Source: a virus. Taken from it: a stretch of 46,828 bases of DNA. Below the pieces are notes generated by a model. It was not told the DNA's origin. It searched no databases and worked only from the letters and a program-made list of their open reading frames with translations. Position 1 is the stretch's first letter. Every line of letters starts with the position of its first letter. The DNA is taken from positions 1-46,828 of the IMG/VR virus record IMGVR_UViG_3300011126_000169. One strand, given 5' to 3'. Position numbers and translations under genes: made by a program. Below, piece by piece: positions 38,026-46,040 of this stretch.

Positions 38026-39126
38026 TTATCGCTCCACTGTTCCGTTAATTTGAATTGAGTGCATTGCACCTGTTAGTATTGCAACGAAAGAAATATCAGG
38101 AGCAATTCTATTTGCTTTATCGGCAGGAGCAACATCGGCAACTTTTTGGGTTACAACCTTATATCCGTTACCAAGGAATTCACCTTCAATAGTTGTTCCA
38201 GCACCTATGCCTCCATTATTTACTCCAGCGTCTAGCGCCTTAATAACCTGCTGCTCAAGAGCGGTTGCTCCTTTATCTGTGAATGGAACTTTCGTTGTAC
38301 GAGAAAGAAGGTATGAAAAAACATTAGATTCAATCTCACCAGTCTGCCAATCAATGTAATGAATTTCATCAAAGAATAATTGAGAGGACATATATCCTTC
38401 AGTAAACATTGAAGCACCAGCAACATCGGTAAGAACATTGCAACGCTTTTCATCAAGACCAGCTTTTTGAGAAGTATTAATTGCTTCTGTTTGAATACCG
38501 GCAAGACTCTTAAACTTAAGAGTTATAACAGAATCAGGAGAATTAAAGTCCGTGGTAAAGGCTTTACCAAGCACGGCAGCATCTGGATACTGATCTGCAT
38601 TACTAGAGTATGCAAATGAAGTTCTCGTATATCCATTGTTAAGGGCTACATACGGATTCCCAGTTATATTTCCAAGTGTCAGTGTAGTGACATCATTTGA
38701 GCAAGCTGAGAACACTTTTGTTCTGGCCTGTACCCATGCAGCAACATCAAGCTGAGCCTGAACATCACGAACAGTTTTCAGTAGCAGCACTCCATACCAG
38801 TCATTGCTAACTAGTTCTGCGGCAGCTAACGCTTCAACCTCTGTCTCAGGAGTTCCACTAGGGTCCTGAAGTATAGTTGCAAAACGAGTTGGACTTGGGC
38901 TTTGAGAAAAATATGCTTGGGCAGCCAAATAAGTTTCTGAAATATTAGACCAATCAACTGCAACTTCTGCAATGCTTGCATAGAAAACAATACGTTCGAC
39001 TTGTGGTGCTGCAAGTAAAGTGTTTTCATTGGTAACTATTGCAGCAGTTCCGAATCCCTGTTTAGGAGGAACTGTTGGCGAAATAGATACGCTAACATTC
39101 ACTATGCTCGATATTGGTAGACTCAT
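38026..39126 (-). CDS. Tail sheath protein (DUF3383 type)
   Basis: A 366-residue sheath protein. The DUF3383 pattern is visible: MSLPISSIVNVSVSISPTVP, ERIVFYASIAEVAVDWSNIS, AAQAYFSQSPSPTRFATILQ, FKSLAGIQTEAINTSQKAGL, KRCNVLTDVAG, GYMSSQLFFDEIHYIDW and DISFVAILTGAMHSIQINGT. It forms the contractile outer sheath, which establishes myovirus morphology. The gene is between the tail terminator and tube genes. Confidence 0.9.
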   Translation of the reverse strand: MSLPISSIVNVSVSISPTVPPKQGFGTAAIVTNENTLLAAPQVERIVFYASIAEVAVDWSNISETYLAAQAYFSQSPSPTRFATILQDPSGTPETEVEALAAAELVSNDWYGVLLLKTVRDVQAQLDVAAWVQARTKVFSACSNDVTTLTLGNITGNPYVALNNGYTRTSFAYSSNADQYPDAAVLGKAFTTDFNSPDSVITLKFKSLAGIQTEAINTSQKAGLDEKRCNVLTDVAGASMFTEGYMSSQLFFDEIHYIDWQTGEIESNVFSYLLSRTTKVPFTDKGATALEQQVIKALDAGVNNGGIGAGTTIEGEFLGNGYKVVTQKVADVAPADKANRIAPDISFVAILTGAMHSIQINGTVER

Positions 39127-39136
39127 AATTCCCTCC

Positions 39137-39667
39137 TTACGGGACAGTTATGTTTACATTTTTAACAATTTCTTCGCCATTTTCAATTTGACCAATGATT
39201 CTAACAGAATCAATACCAGTAACAGGTTCCACTGGAGCGGTTAACTCAAAATGTAAAAATAAATCTAACTGAGCTCTTTCTTCCTGAGTAGAATTAAAAA
39301 CCTGAGTTAAATCTCTTATTGGAGAAAATCTAATTACTCCAACTTTTGCCACATTAAATAAATCAACTAAACTATTTGCGGCTAAAGAACTGGCATATAG
39401 TGCAGCATTTAATCTGGCATTTTCTCTAAAAAAGTTTATGCTCATTCTTGCTTCAAACATTCTAACAACTTTTTCATCAAGGTCTTCTGCATTGGTGGAA
39501 TACTCTACATCACGCATTCCAATTGGAGTCATTTCTCCAGTATATACCGTGGCGAAGTCATTTGCTGGGCGATTTCCATTCTGGTTTGCAACAATAACAT
39601 TGTCAATAGTTATGGCAGCGTTAATGGAATCACGAACAACTTTATTTAATTCAGTCAATGTGGTCAT
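39137..39667 (-). CDS. Neck/tail terminator protein (gp12-like)
   Basis: A 176-residue protein, MTTLTELNKVVRDSINAAIT with FATVYTGEMTPIGMRDVEYS, EKVVRMFEARMSINFFRENA and LIHFELTAPVEPV-like strands, resembling the LIC_12616/neck-terminator family that closes the tail tube before head joining. It lies directly upstream of the sheath gene and overlaps the adaptor gene. Confidence 0.68.
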   Translation of the reverse strand: MTTLTELNKVVRDSINAAITIDNVIVANQNGNRPANDFATVYTGEMTPIGMRDVEYSTNAEDLDEKVVRMFEARMSINFFRENARLNAALYASSLAANSLVDLFNVAKVGVIRFSPIRDLTQVFNSTQEERAQLDLFLHFELTAPVEPVTGIDSVRIIGQIENGEEIVKNVNITVP

Positions 39668-40011
39668 TCTGTTGCCTCAATAAAAACTGATTCACTATGT
39701 CCAAAATACTGATAGTTTTCTGGAGAACTAATTCTAAATAGAGTTCCATCTATAATTAATTCATCAGCCTTTACACCACTGTCATTTCCCATAAGCAATT
39801 CAAAGTTACAGAGTATTTTCCAAGATCGTTTTGCTCTATCACCCTCTGGCAACAATCTTAATTCGTTTGGAGTTGTTGGCTGTACACTTGCCTGAACCTC
39901 TGAATCTGTACTTACACCATCAACCCACAATCCATCAACATAATCTCCAGCTGCATATCTGCGAAGAGTTATTGTCCTCATAAATTTTGCTGGAACACGA
40001 ACGTTAATCAC
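39664..40011 (-). CDS. Head-tail connector protein, 115 aa
   Basis: A small beta-rich protein starting MINVRVPAKFMRTITLRRYA, with VQPTTPNELRLLPEGDRAKR and a C-terminal ENYQYFGHSESVFIEATE. The size and the position between tail terminator and tail completion genes match head-closure or adaptor proteins. It overlaps both neighbours. The precise family is not certain. Confidence 0.6.
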   Translation of the reverse strand: MINVRVPAKFMRTITLRRYAAGDYVDGLWVDGVSTDSEVQASVQPTTPNELRLLPEGDRAKRSWKILCNFELLMGNDSGVKADELIIDGTLFRISSPENYQYFGHSESVFIEATE

Positions 40012-40459
40012 TTACGACTACTCCTATAACACCTTGCTTCATTGCCCCCGAGTCGTTTAATGGATTAGTACTTCCATCTTTACGAGGACTTTTCAATGGA
40101 GGCTGACTTAGGTCAACAATATTTTCTTGAACTAAACCTTGTCCAAATAAGGCAAACTGTTCCATAAGCTTATTTGCATCCTCTCCATTTGCAGCCTTCT
40201 TAGATTGAACAGTCATTGCTTTCTGTATTTCTGCTTTCTTTATTATAACTACTGATCTTAAAAAAGAACGCTCTGGAATATCGTCTAATCCAAACTCGTG
40301 TATAGCACCAAGTTCAGCCAACGGCAGTCCAGAAGGTTCGTGTATTCTATCTGAAGGCAATCCAACTTCAACAGACATTCCACCAATTTCAGCGAAATTC
40401 TTAGTTGCATCTCCCATTTTCTTTATTGCGTTATTCATTTGAGCTTGAATATCAGCCAT
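40004..40459 (-). CDS. Tail completion protein (HK97 gp10-like)
   Basis: The frame is open from 40543, but the ATG at 40459 overlaps the stop of the upstream gene (TAATG), so I take it. The product of 151 residues starts MADIQAQMNNAIKKMGDATK. It has ELGAIHEFGLDDIPERSFLR, the hallmark region of HK97 gp10-type proteins, then LVQENIVDLSQPPLKSPRKD near the end. It completes the tail for joining to the head. Confidence 0.72.
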   Translation of the reverse strand: MADIQAQMNNAIKKMGDATKNFAEIGGMSVEVGLPSDRIHEPSGLPLAELGAIHEFGLDDIPERSFLRSVVIIKKAEIQKAMTVQSKKAANGEDANKLMEQFALFGQGLVQENIVDLSQPPLKSPRKDGSTNPLNDSGAMKQGVIGVVVSD

Positions 40460-40833
40460 TACGGAGCAATCCTTACAGATGCACCAAAACACATTCTTCT
40501 TAATCTTACAAAATCTTGACCGTATGAAGTTGATCTCCACCAATCATTTGAAGCCCCTTTACTTTCTGCAATTTGATAGGAAATAGAAACGCTTCCAACA
40601 GACTCGCTATTAGCGGGTCCATTAGAAGTGTCCATGCCATTAGGATTATTCCCAGATTTCGCTAGAAGGTGTGCAGCATATGCCATCTGCAAACTATCTG
40701 AAATCTTAGGACACACGGCTAGATTCAGCATAATCTCTGCTTCATCCAAATATGCTTGAATAGCAGGCTCATTTGCATCAGCTGCTGAAACAAGTTCTGG
40801 ATAACGAAGTTTAAAATCTGCGAATGTAGCCAT
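40459..40833 (-). CDS. Head-tail adaptor (DUF4054-like)
   Basis: A 124-residue helical protein: MATFADFKLRYPELVSAADA, then IQAYLDEAEIMLNLAVCPK, LQMAYAAHLLAKSGNNPN and the C-terminal SIAESKGASNDWW-type end with TSYGQDFVRLRRMCFGA. This is the typical DUF4054 pattern of the adaptor that sits under the portal. Confidence 0.75.
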   Translation of the reverse strand: MATFADFKLRYPELVSAADANEPAIQAYLDEAEIMLNLAVCPKISDSLQMAYAAHLLAKSGNNPNGMDTSNGPANSESVGSVSISYQIAESKGASNDWWRSTSYGQDFVRLRRMCFGASVRIAP

Positions 40834-40842
40834 GATTATTTC

Positions 40843-41142
40843 CTATTTGTCCGCTTCTTCAGCGCCTTTTTTCTTGGCGTTTTCATCAGCATCTTTAATT
40901 GCATCGGCAGCCTTACCACCCTTTTTCTTGGCACGAGAACCTGTTTCCAGTTCCTCATTGTCAATCTTTTCTTGAATGAAAGGCTGTTCTTTCAGCTTTT
41001 TCCAGTCGTCATCTTCAACAGAAGTTAATTCTCCTGGATGGAATGCAAACTTTTTACCACGAACTAATTTCTTAGAATCGCCAACTCGCTCAGTGAGCTG
41101 AGTATAAAAAGAACGACCAGAGGTATTTATTACGAAAGCCAT
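40843..41142 (-). CDS. Small capsid-operon protein, 99 aa
   Basis: MAFVINTSGRSFYTQLTERV with a KKFAFHPGELTSVEDDDWKK core and a Lys/Ala/Glu-rich C-terminal tail (GSRAKKKGGKAADAIKDADE). Located between capsid and adaptor genes, overlapping the capsid stop. It may be a head-associated protein; the family is not recognised. Confidence 0.6.
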   Translation of the reverse strand: MAFVINTSGRSFYTQLTERVGDSKKLVRGKKFAFHPGELTSVEDDDWKKLKEQPFIQEKIDNEELETGSRAKKKGGKAADAIKDADENAKKKGAEEADK

Positions 41143-42029
41143 TACACTACTACTCCTGTAATTTTGATTGCAGATAATGGGTAGTAAACATTTGTTCCTG
41201 CTGTTTTACCCCAAGCTGGAACAATTAGCTCTAAGCCACGTTCCTGAGCTGGTAGGAATTCTAATTCCTTAACCATTTCCATTTGAAGCTTATCTGGATT
41301 TTTATCGTAAAGCATAGCATCCACAGTAAGCTCGTTGATTGGAGCAACTTCAGAAAGACCAACTACATTCTGCAAAATGAATTGCAAGATAGTTGTGTCT
41401 GAATTTGATGCCCGTGGTGTTCCAGAAATATAGTTGTAAACCAACACTGGAACTAAAAGAGTTTGAGGCTGCTCTTTCATACGAGTAGTTGAACGGACAG
41501 TACCCATAACGGTATTAACTTCTTCGATAATATCGTCAGGAGCAGCACCAATCCAAGTACCGATTGTGTTGGCAATTTCAGGAATGTTTGGATGGTTTAG
41601 GAAACCAATCAAACCGTCAACAGCAGAGCCATTCCAAGCGATATCATCAACCTTTGTTTCAAACGCTTCAGCTACAGCATTTGCACGACGTTGATCTAAT
41701 GGTAGACCAGTCATTTTGGATTGAAGAATTTCATCACGAGAGTAACCGAATGAAGAACCAATACCACGCGCTGGAATAATTGTTTCTTTACCGAATACAT
41801 CTGCACGAGGCAAATCATCAGCATAAGAATTAATAATTACAGCAGCACCAACCATATCGTATGTGCGATAAGTAATGCTTGAAGTACCTTCTGGAGCTTC
41901 GTTAGAAACTGGAATGTAATTCCGTGCCATTAAATCTTGACGAACTACGTCGTAAGATTTAGATTTAACATGCTCTAGCTGACGAGCAAAAAAAGCTTGA
42001 CCAGCTGAATCTAAAATTGTAATGCTCAT
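41142..42029 (-). CDS. Major capsid protein (DUF2184 type)
   Basis: A 295-residue capsid protein. Elements include MSITILDSAGQAFFARQLEH, ARNYIPVSNEAPEGTSSITY, AVIINSYADDLPRADVFGKE, GSSFGYSRDEILQSKMTG, RANAVAEAFETKVDDIAWNG, GLIGFLNHPNIPEI and ERGLELIVPAWGKTAGTNVY. This is the DUF2184 form of the HK97 fold. It follows the decoration protein and protease/scaffold genes. Confidence 0.9.
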   Translation of the reverse strand: MSITILDSAGQAFFARQLEHVKSKSYDVVRQDLMARNYIPVSNEAPEGTSSITYRTYDMVGAAVIINSYADDLPRADVFGKETIIPARGIGSSFGYSRDEILQSKMTGLPLDQRRANAVAEAFETKVDDIAWNGSAVDGLIGFLNHPNIPEIANTIGTWIGAAPDDIIEEVNTVMGTVRSTTRMKEQPQTLLVPVLVYNYISGTPRASNSDTTILQFILQNVVGLSEVAPINELTVDAMLYDKNPDKLQMEMVKELEFLPAQERGLELIVPAWGKTAGTNVYYPLSAIKITGVVV

Positions 42030-42040
42030 AGATTATCTCC

Positions 42041-42535
42041 TTAAGATGAAATACGAATTACACCAACGAAAGTGCTGGTAGTTTCTTGAGTTGCATCAAC
42101 AGCAGCTTTTTCGATTGTTGCTGTTACGCCAGAAGTTAGAGCAGTTCCTGTTCCAGCAGCAACGACCTGACCAGCCGCATTTACTGTAACTGCATCACCG
42201 ACAGTACCACCGGCTGCATCGAACTGAGCAAAGATAACACCAGAGCGTAGAACGCCAACTGTTTCTTCATCTTCGTATTGACCAGCTGCGAAAGCACCAC
42301 TGATTGGATTTTCAGTTTGAACACGAACTGCAACACCAATAGCACCAGCACCGATTGCAACGGCAGAAGCACCAAGTAGACATTGCTTTTCTGCATCAGT
42401 GCCACGATTTACGAAAGTACCGAAACCAACTACACCTTCAGCAGCAAAACTGTCTATATCAGTATTGCCAACATCGTGCAACTGACCAGCCAGACCATGA
42501 GCTAAACCTTTTTGATAAATTGTTTGAGCAACCAT
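42041..42535 (-). CDS. Capsid cement / decoration-like protein
   Basis: A 164-residue Gly/Ala/Val-rich beta protein: MVAQTIYQKGLAHGLAGQLH, GFGTFVNRGTDAEKQCLLGA, AGAIGVAVRVQTENPISGAF, QYEDEETVGVLRSGVIFAQF and a C-terminal TTSTFVGVIRISS. This is the pattern of cement proteins that bind the capsid exterior in DUF2184-type phages. It sits directly between protease/scaffold and capsid. Confidence 0.75.
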   Translation of the reverse strand: MVAQTIYQKGLAHGLAGQLHDVGNTDIDSFAAEGVVGFGTFVNRGTDAEKQCLLGASAVAIGAGAIGVAVRVQTENPISGAFAAGQYEDEETVGVLRSGVIFAQFDAAGGTVGDAVTVNAAGQVVAAGTGTALTSGVTATIEKAAVDATQETTSTFVGVIRISS

Positions 42536-43620
42536 TATTTATCTCCCTTCCAAGCATTTTGCTTGCGTTTGATTGATTCCTGACGAGCCTTGTCTGAATC
42601 AGATAATTCAGCAGCACCATCGTTCATTTGATGTTCAAAGCCATCAGCCATTGGATCAGCCTTGGCAGCAGCATCAACAAGCATATCAAAGCGAGCTTCA
42701 ATATATGCATCAGATTTGTCAGCAAATTCAGGCTTAGAATCAAGAACAACATCGCGCTTGATTTGAGCAACTGTTTTACCAGTAGCATCATAATCTTTAA
42801 CTAGCTTCGCAGCATCATTAAGCACGGCAAGAAGAGCATGAGCAGCATCGCCAATTTTCTTGGCTTTTTCTTCTTCGTCTTCTTCTTGGTCTTCCATTTC
42901 CTTCACTTTTTCGTTAGCCGCATCAAGCATAGCTTTCGTTTTATCGTGAGCATCGTTTGAATCTGCTAACTTAGTTTCCAGAGCAGAGTTATCGTCAATA
43001 AGTGCAACTACGGCTGGCGCAACGGAATCCGCCATCTCGTATTTCACCTTCTTAATTGTGACTTCAGCCATAAGAGTATCTCCTGTGTTTGGCTTTGAAT
43101 CAAAGATGCTACACTCTTTACCGCACCGTGCAGCATCTACGAACGCGACATGATTGCCGCGTATTTTTCTTTGGATGGCGGATTTACCATCGTCAGAAAA
43201 TTCTAATTCAGCAGCATAACCTGCCGAAAGTTCTCGCTTTCCTCCTTCTATTTTTAGAATTAGGTCAGCATCGTAAACAATCATGTGCGCTTTCACCTGA
43301 TTGCTTGGAGTAGTTTCAGCATCGACAACAACTCCTTTAGAATACTTTTTGAAATTATTCGGATTTACATGACCCTCAGTTGGGTGTTCATCTGTAATGG
43401 GCATACTTATAAAGCTGGCTATAGAGAGTGCATCTGTCACTTCACTCACTGGCCTCTCCAGCGTTATCAGCTGGCCGTTGTTGCCCATGCCTAGCTCAGC
43501 GTCTAAGTATTGCTGTGAGCCACTACGACTAATAATGCCTTGCAACATCAGATAACCTTGAGGGGTTCTCTTAAAAGATTTATCACAGATTTGCAATTTA
43601 GAATCCATAAAAATTTTCAT
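42535..43620 (-). CDS. Prohead protease/scaffold fusion (DUF2213-like)
   Basis: A 361-residue protein. The N-terminal half is DUF2213-like: YLMLQGIISRSGSQQYLDAE, PITDEHPTEGHVNPNNFKKY, KAHMIVYDADLILKIEGGKR, LSAGYAAELEFSDDGKSAIQ and GNHVAFVDAARCGKECSIFD. The C-terminal half is a scaffold-type coiled coil (TKAMLDAANEKVKEMEDQEE ...) with an acidic run, ending KRKQNAWKGDK. The PITDEHP and GNHVAFVD segments are where catalytic residues of this putative protease would lie. It precedes the cement and capsid genes. Confidence 0.75.
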   Translation of the reverse strand: MKIFMDSKLQICDKSFKRTPQGYLMLQGIISRSGSQQYLDAELGMGNNGQLITLERPVSEVTDALSIASFISMPITDEHPTEGHVNPNNFKKYSKGVVVDAETTPSNQVKAHMIVYDADLILKIEGGKRELSAGYAAELEFSDDGKSAIQRKIRGNHVAFVDAARCGKECSIFDSKPNTGDTLMAEVTIKKVKYEMADSVAPAVVALIDDNSALETKLADSNDAHDKTKAMLDAANEKVKEMEDQEEDEEEKAKKIGDAAHALLAVLNDAAKLVKDYDATGKTVAQIKRDVVLDSKPEFADKSDAYIEARFDMLVDAAAKADPMADGFEHQMNDGAAELSDSDKARQESIKRKQNAWKGDK

Positions 43621-43937
43621 TTGTTATGAGCCTCCAATATATCTTTCATGTGGTCCATGTTTTCTTTAATATAATCTTTCATGTTTTGTTCATGTGCTTC
43701 TATTGCAGAGTTTACTTCCCTTTGCATATCCTGCCTCATTAGTAATATTTCTGCTTGAAGCTGGTAAGCAGTAACAACATCTGTTTTACTGCCCTTGACT
43801 TTTAAGACGTATGCAGTTAAAAGTCCAATTATTCCTAATGCAATTTCCACGGTCCACTTTGCTAAGAAGAAAGTTGACTGAGGTTCTAATTCTGGCGTTG
43901 GTGACATTCTTTTTTCCCCAATTATTAAAGTGTTCAC
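43617..43937 (-). CDS. Membrane-anchored coiled-coil protein next to the endolysin (possible holin/antiholin)
   Basis: A hydrophobic segment (WTVEIALGIIGLLTAYVL, about 28-45) is followed by a long charged coiled coil. The GTG at 43937 has AGAGGA just upstream, which gives 106 residues; an ATG at 43907 would give 96. It follows the endolysin stop by four bases, suggesting a lysis-related role such as holin or release factor. The gene at 29286 is the competing holin candidate. Confidence 0.6.
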   Translation of the reverse strand: MNTLIIGEKRMSPTPELEPQSTFFLAKWTVEIALGIIGLLTAYVLKVKGSKTDVVTAYQLQAEILLMRQDMQREVNSAIEAHEQNMKDYIKENMDHMKDILEAHNK

Positions 43938-43941
43938 ATTA

Positions 43942-44409
43942 TTATCCTCTTAGCATTTGTTTCCAAACTAATCGGGAATCAAAGCATGGACATTGTTTTA
44001 ACCATTCATGTTTTTCGACAATTCCATCACCATCTAAATCCGGAGATAAATCACGATGCCCTAAAACCTCTGCATCAGGAGCCCTTAATAAAAGCCCTCT
44101 TGTGATTTTTTCTAAGGAAAAGGACTGTGAATCTGTCATTGTATTTGTTGGTTCGCCATTAAGTAAACCACCAACTATGCAGATTCCCCAACTATCATGA
44201 TTGTGGCCTACACCACCAACATGAGCTCCTTGACGATCTAAATTTCTACCTATTTCTATAGTTCCATCTAAACGAATAATAAAATGATAACCACAACCGT
44301 TCCATCCTTTGTCACGATGCATTTTGTCAATTTCTTTAAACCCAATATCCTTATTAGATTCCGTGGCTGAACAATGCCATACAATATAGTTTATGTTGGA
44401 TGCTCTCAT
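43942..44409 (-). CDS. Endolysin, N-acetylmuramoyl-L-alanine amidase
   Basis: A 155-residue amidase of the T7-lysozyme type. It has IVWHCSATES (H12, zinc), GWNGCGYHFIIRLDG (Y41), GAHVGGVGHNHDSWGICIVG, and LGHRDLSPDLDGDG (H118, zinc) followed by EWLKQCPCFD (C142, zinc). It cuts between muramic acid and the peptide. No signal peptide is visible, so it needs a holin. It is separated from the spanins by the whole tail module, a split lysis arrangement. Confidence 0.92.
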   Translation of the reverse strand: MRASNINYIVWHCSATESNKDIGFKEIDKMHRDKGWNGCGYHFIIRLDGTIEIGRNLDRQGAHVGGVGHNHDSWGICIVGGLLNGEPTNTMTDSQSFSLEKITRGLLLRAPDAEVLGHRDLSPDLDGDGIVEKHEWLKQCPCFDSRLVWKQMLRG

Positions 44410-46040
44410 TATATAGCCTTTGCATCATTTCCTTGACCAGAAACAAATTTCTTATTCCAAAGAAGATTTTCATTCTGATCATAATATTCAACTTCAATTT
44501 CAGGTGTTGCTCTTGATCCATATACAAACATTGGAACATACCACCACTGATTAATATCGCCTTGAGGCTCCTCAAAACGATCACCACCACGAGCCATTTC
44601 AACTGTTGTTCCATCAAATGGTGGAACGCCATCACAGCTTAATCCCTCAAAGTTTACTGAACCATTTATTGTTCCCAAATTGATGCTGTAAAAATCTTCA
44701 CTATGAATATGCGCGGCAGCATCAGATTGATTACGCTGAACTTTCGCAGAGTGCCAATCACCTATAACAGTAAACATTGTTCCGTTTACTCCATTGGTTG
44801 AATCTAAATCCATTAGACCTCCATTTCCAGTAAACAATTGAAGGTAATCCGCCGTGGCTGCAATACCACCACTAACGCTTGGATTATCTGCAATTGGATT
44901 CTGAGCACCATCTGTATTCTTAGATGCTATGGTTCCCTTTACTTGACGAATACCATTCGCCATTGGAATCATCGTAAACGCTAAACCAGAATCTCCAAAA
45001 TCTAATATGTCCGAAACCTGATTTGTTCCATAAACACTTGTTGGACGTGAAGCATAGTTTCCTTGAATTGCATCACCAGAACCACCACCCATGGAATCAG
45101 CAGATAATATTTTTAGACAGCCAAGCCTATGATGCCAATGATAAGAGCTTGTATCGGCATTCTGCAATGATGCTCCGGTTAGCGGTTTAAGGAACTCATC
45201 ATAAACTGATTGAGCACTATTAAAGCATTTCTGTGGAGAAGAATTCCATCCGCTTATAATTCCATCATCGGTTTTGTCTAAGTCCCAGCTCATTTCGTTG
45301 GCACCAGAATCGTGATCTCCACGTTGGAACAATGCAGGAATATTTCTGTAGCACCAGATGCGGTCAGCCATTTGACCCCATTCAATATGATCTACATTTT
45401 GTCCAGTTGCAAGAGAAGAATCATATAATCCATATGCAGAAAATGCTCCAATTGCATAATCATAAATATTTGCATTTACTTGAGCTGCATCTCCAGGACC
45501 TGTGGTGTGATAGCCACCTACACCTGAGCCATCATCTTGAAAATAGAAATCATTGTATCCAAGAATATCATCAACATGAACCAAGTACATTGGCTTATCT
45601 GGATTTGCCTCTGCAATTGCTCTTACTTTTGTCCAACCACCTGCAACTTTCACTTGACCAGTAATTGTCGAGTTATTGTCGCACGTTACTGGAACAACAA
45701 TAAAGTCGTCATTTTCTTCACATGCAGTCCAAGTGAACCAAGGATTATTGTTTTCATCGGTTTCTAACTTGTATCCGTCTTGGTAAATTTTATAAGTGTA
45801 TTTAGTGTTTGGACGTAAACCACTTATCATTGCATTTCCAATGAAGCCAGCTTCTGAACGAACAGCACCATCCGTGCCGAGAGCCACGGGATTTATCGTA
45901 ACTATCGGAGCTCCAGCAACTACTACAGTTATAGGACTATTAGACAAAGACTTAACAACAACATTGATAGTCGTCTTTTCTGGACGACCAAATCTAACGC
46001 CTATCATTTGTTGAGTTTCTGGTACCTGATTAATCGCCAT
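44409..46040 (-). CDS. PhoD-like metallophosphatase/phosphodiesterase with Fn3-like N-terminus
   Basis: A 543-residue protein. The N-terminal domain (about 1-105) is Fn3-like with SGLRPNTKYTYKIYQDG, as in PhoD/purple acid phosphatases. The catalytic part carries LVHVDDILGYNDF, ALFQRGDHDSGAN (GDHD motif) and TVIGDWHSAKV (GDxH), matching metal-binding elements of PhoD. No export signal. It starts on the stop of the wrap-around structural gene and is followed by the endolysin, so it is probably a late, perhaps virion-borne, enzyme. It might remodel teichoic or capsular phosphodiesters, phospholipid, or scavenge phosphate. Confidence 0.7.
   Translation of the reverse strand: MAINQVPETQQMIGVRFGRPEKTTINVVVKSLSNSPITVVVAGAPIVTINPVALGTDGAVRSEAGFIGNAMISGLRPNTKYTYKIYQDGYKLETDENNNPWFTWTACEENDDFIVVPVTCDNNSTITGQVKVAGGWTKVRAIAEANPDKPMYLVHVDDILGYNDFYFQDDGSGVGGYHTTGPGDAAQVNANIYDYAIGAFSAYGLYDSSLATGQNVDHIEWGQMADRIWCYRNIPALFQRGDHDSGANEMSWDLDKTDDGIISGWNSSPQKCFNSAQSVYDEFLKPLTGASLQNADTSSYHWHHRLGCLKILSADSMGGGSGDAIQGNYASRPTSVYGTNQVSDILDFGDSGLAFTMIPMANGIRQVKGTIASKNTDGAQNPIADNPSVSGGIAATADYLQLFTGNGGLMDLDSTNGVNGTMFTVIGDWHSAKVQRNQSDAAAHIHSEDFYSINLGTINGSVNFEGLSCDGVPPFDGTTVEMARGGDRFEEPQGDINQWWYVPMFVYGSRATPEIEVEYYDQNENLLWNKKFVSGQGNDAKAI

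Noticed and set aside
45332-45664. Plus-strand 110-residue frame rich in His/Leu/Gln
   Set aside because: It lies opposite the PhoD-like gene, and the biased composition is typical of an antisense shadow.
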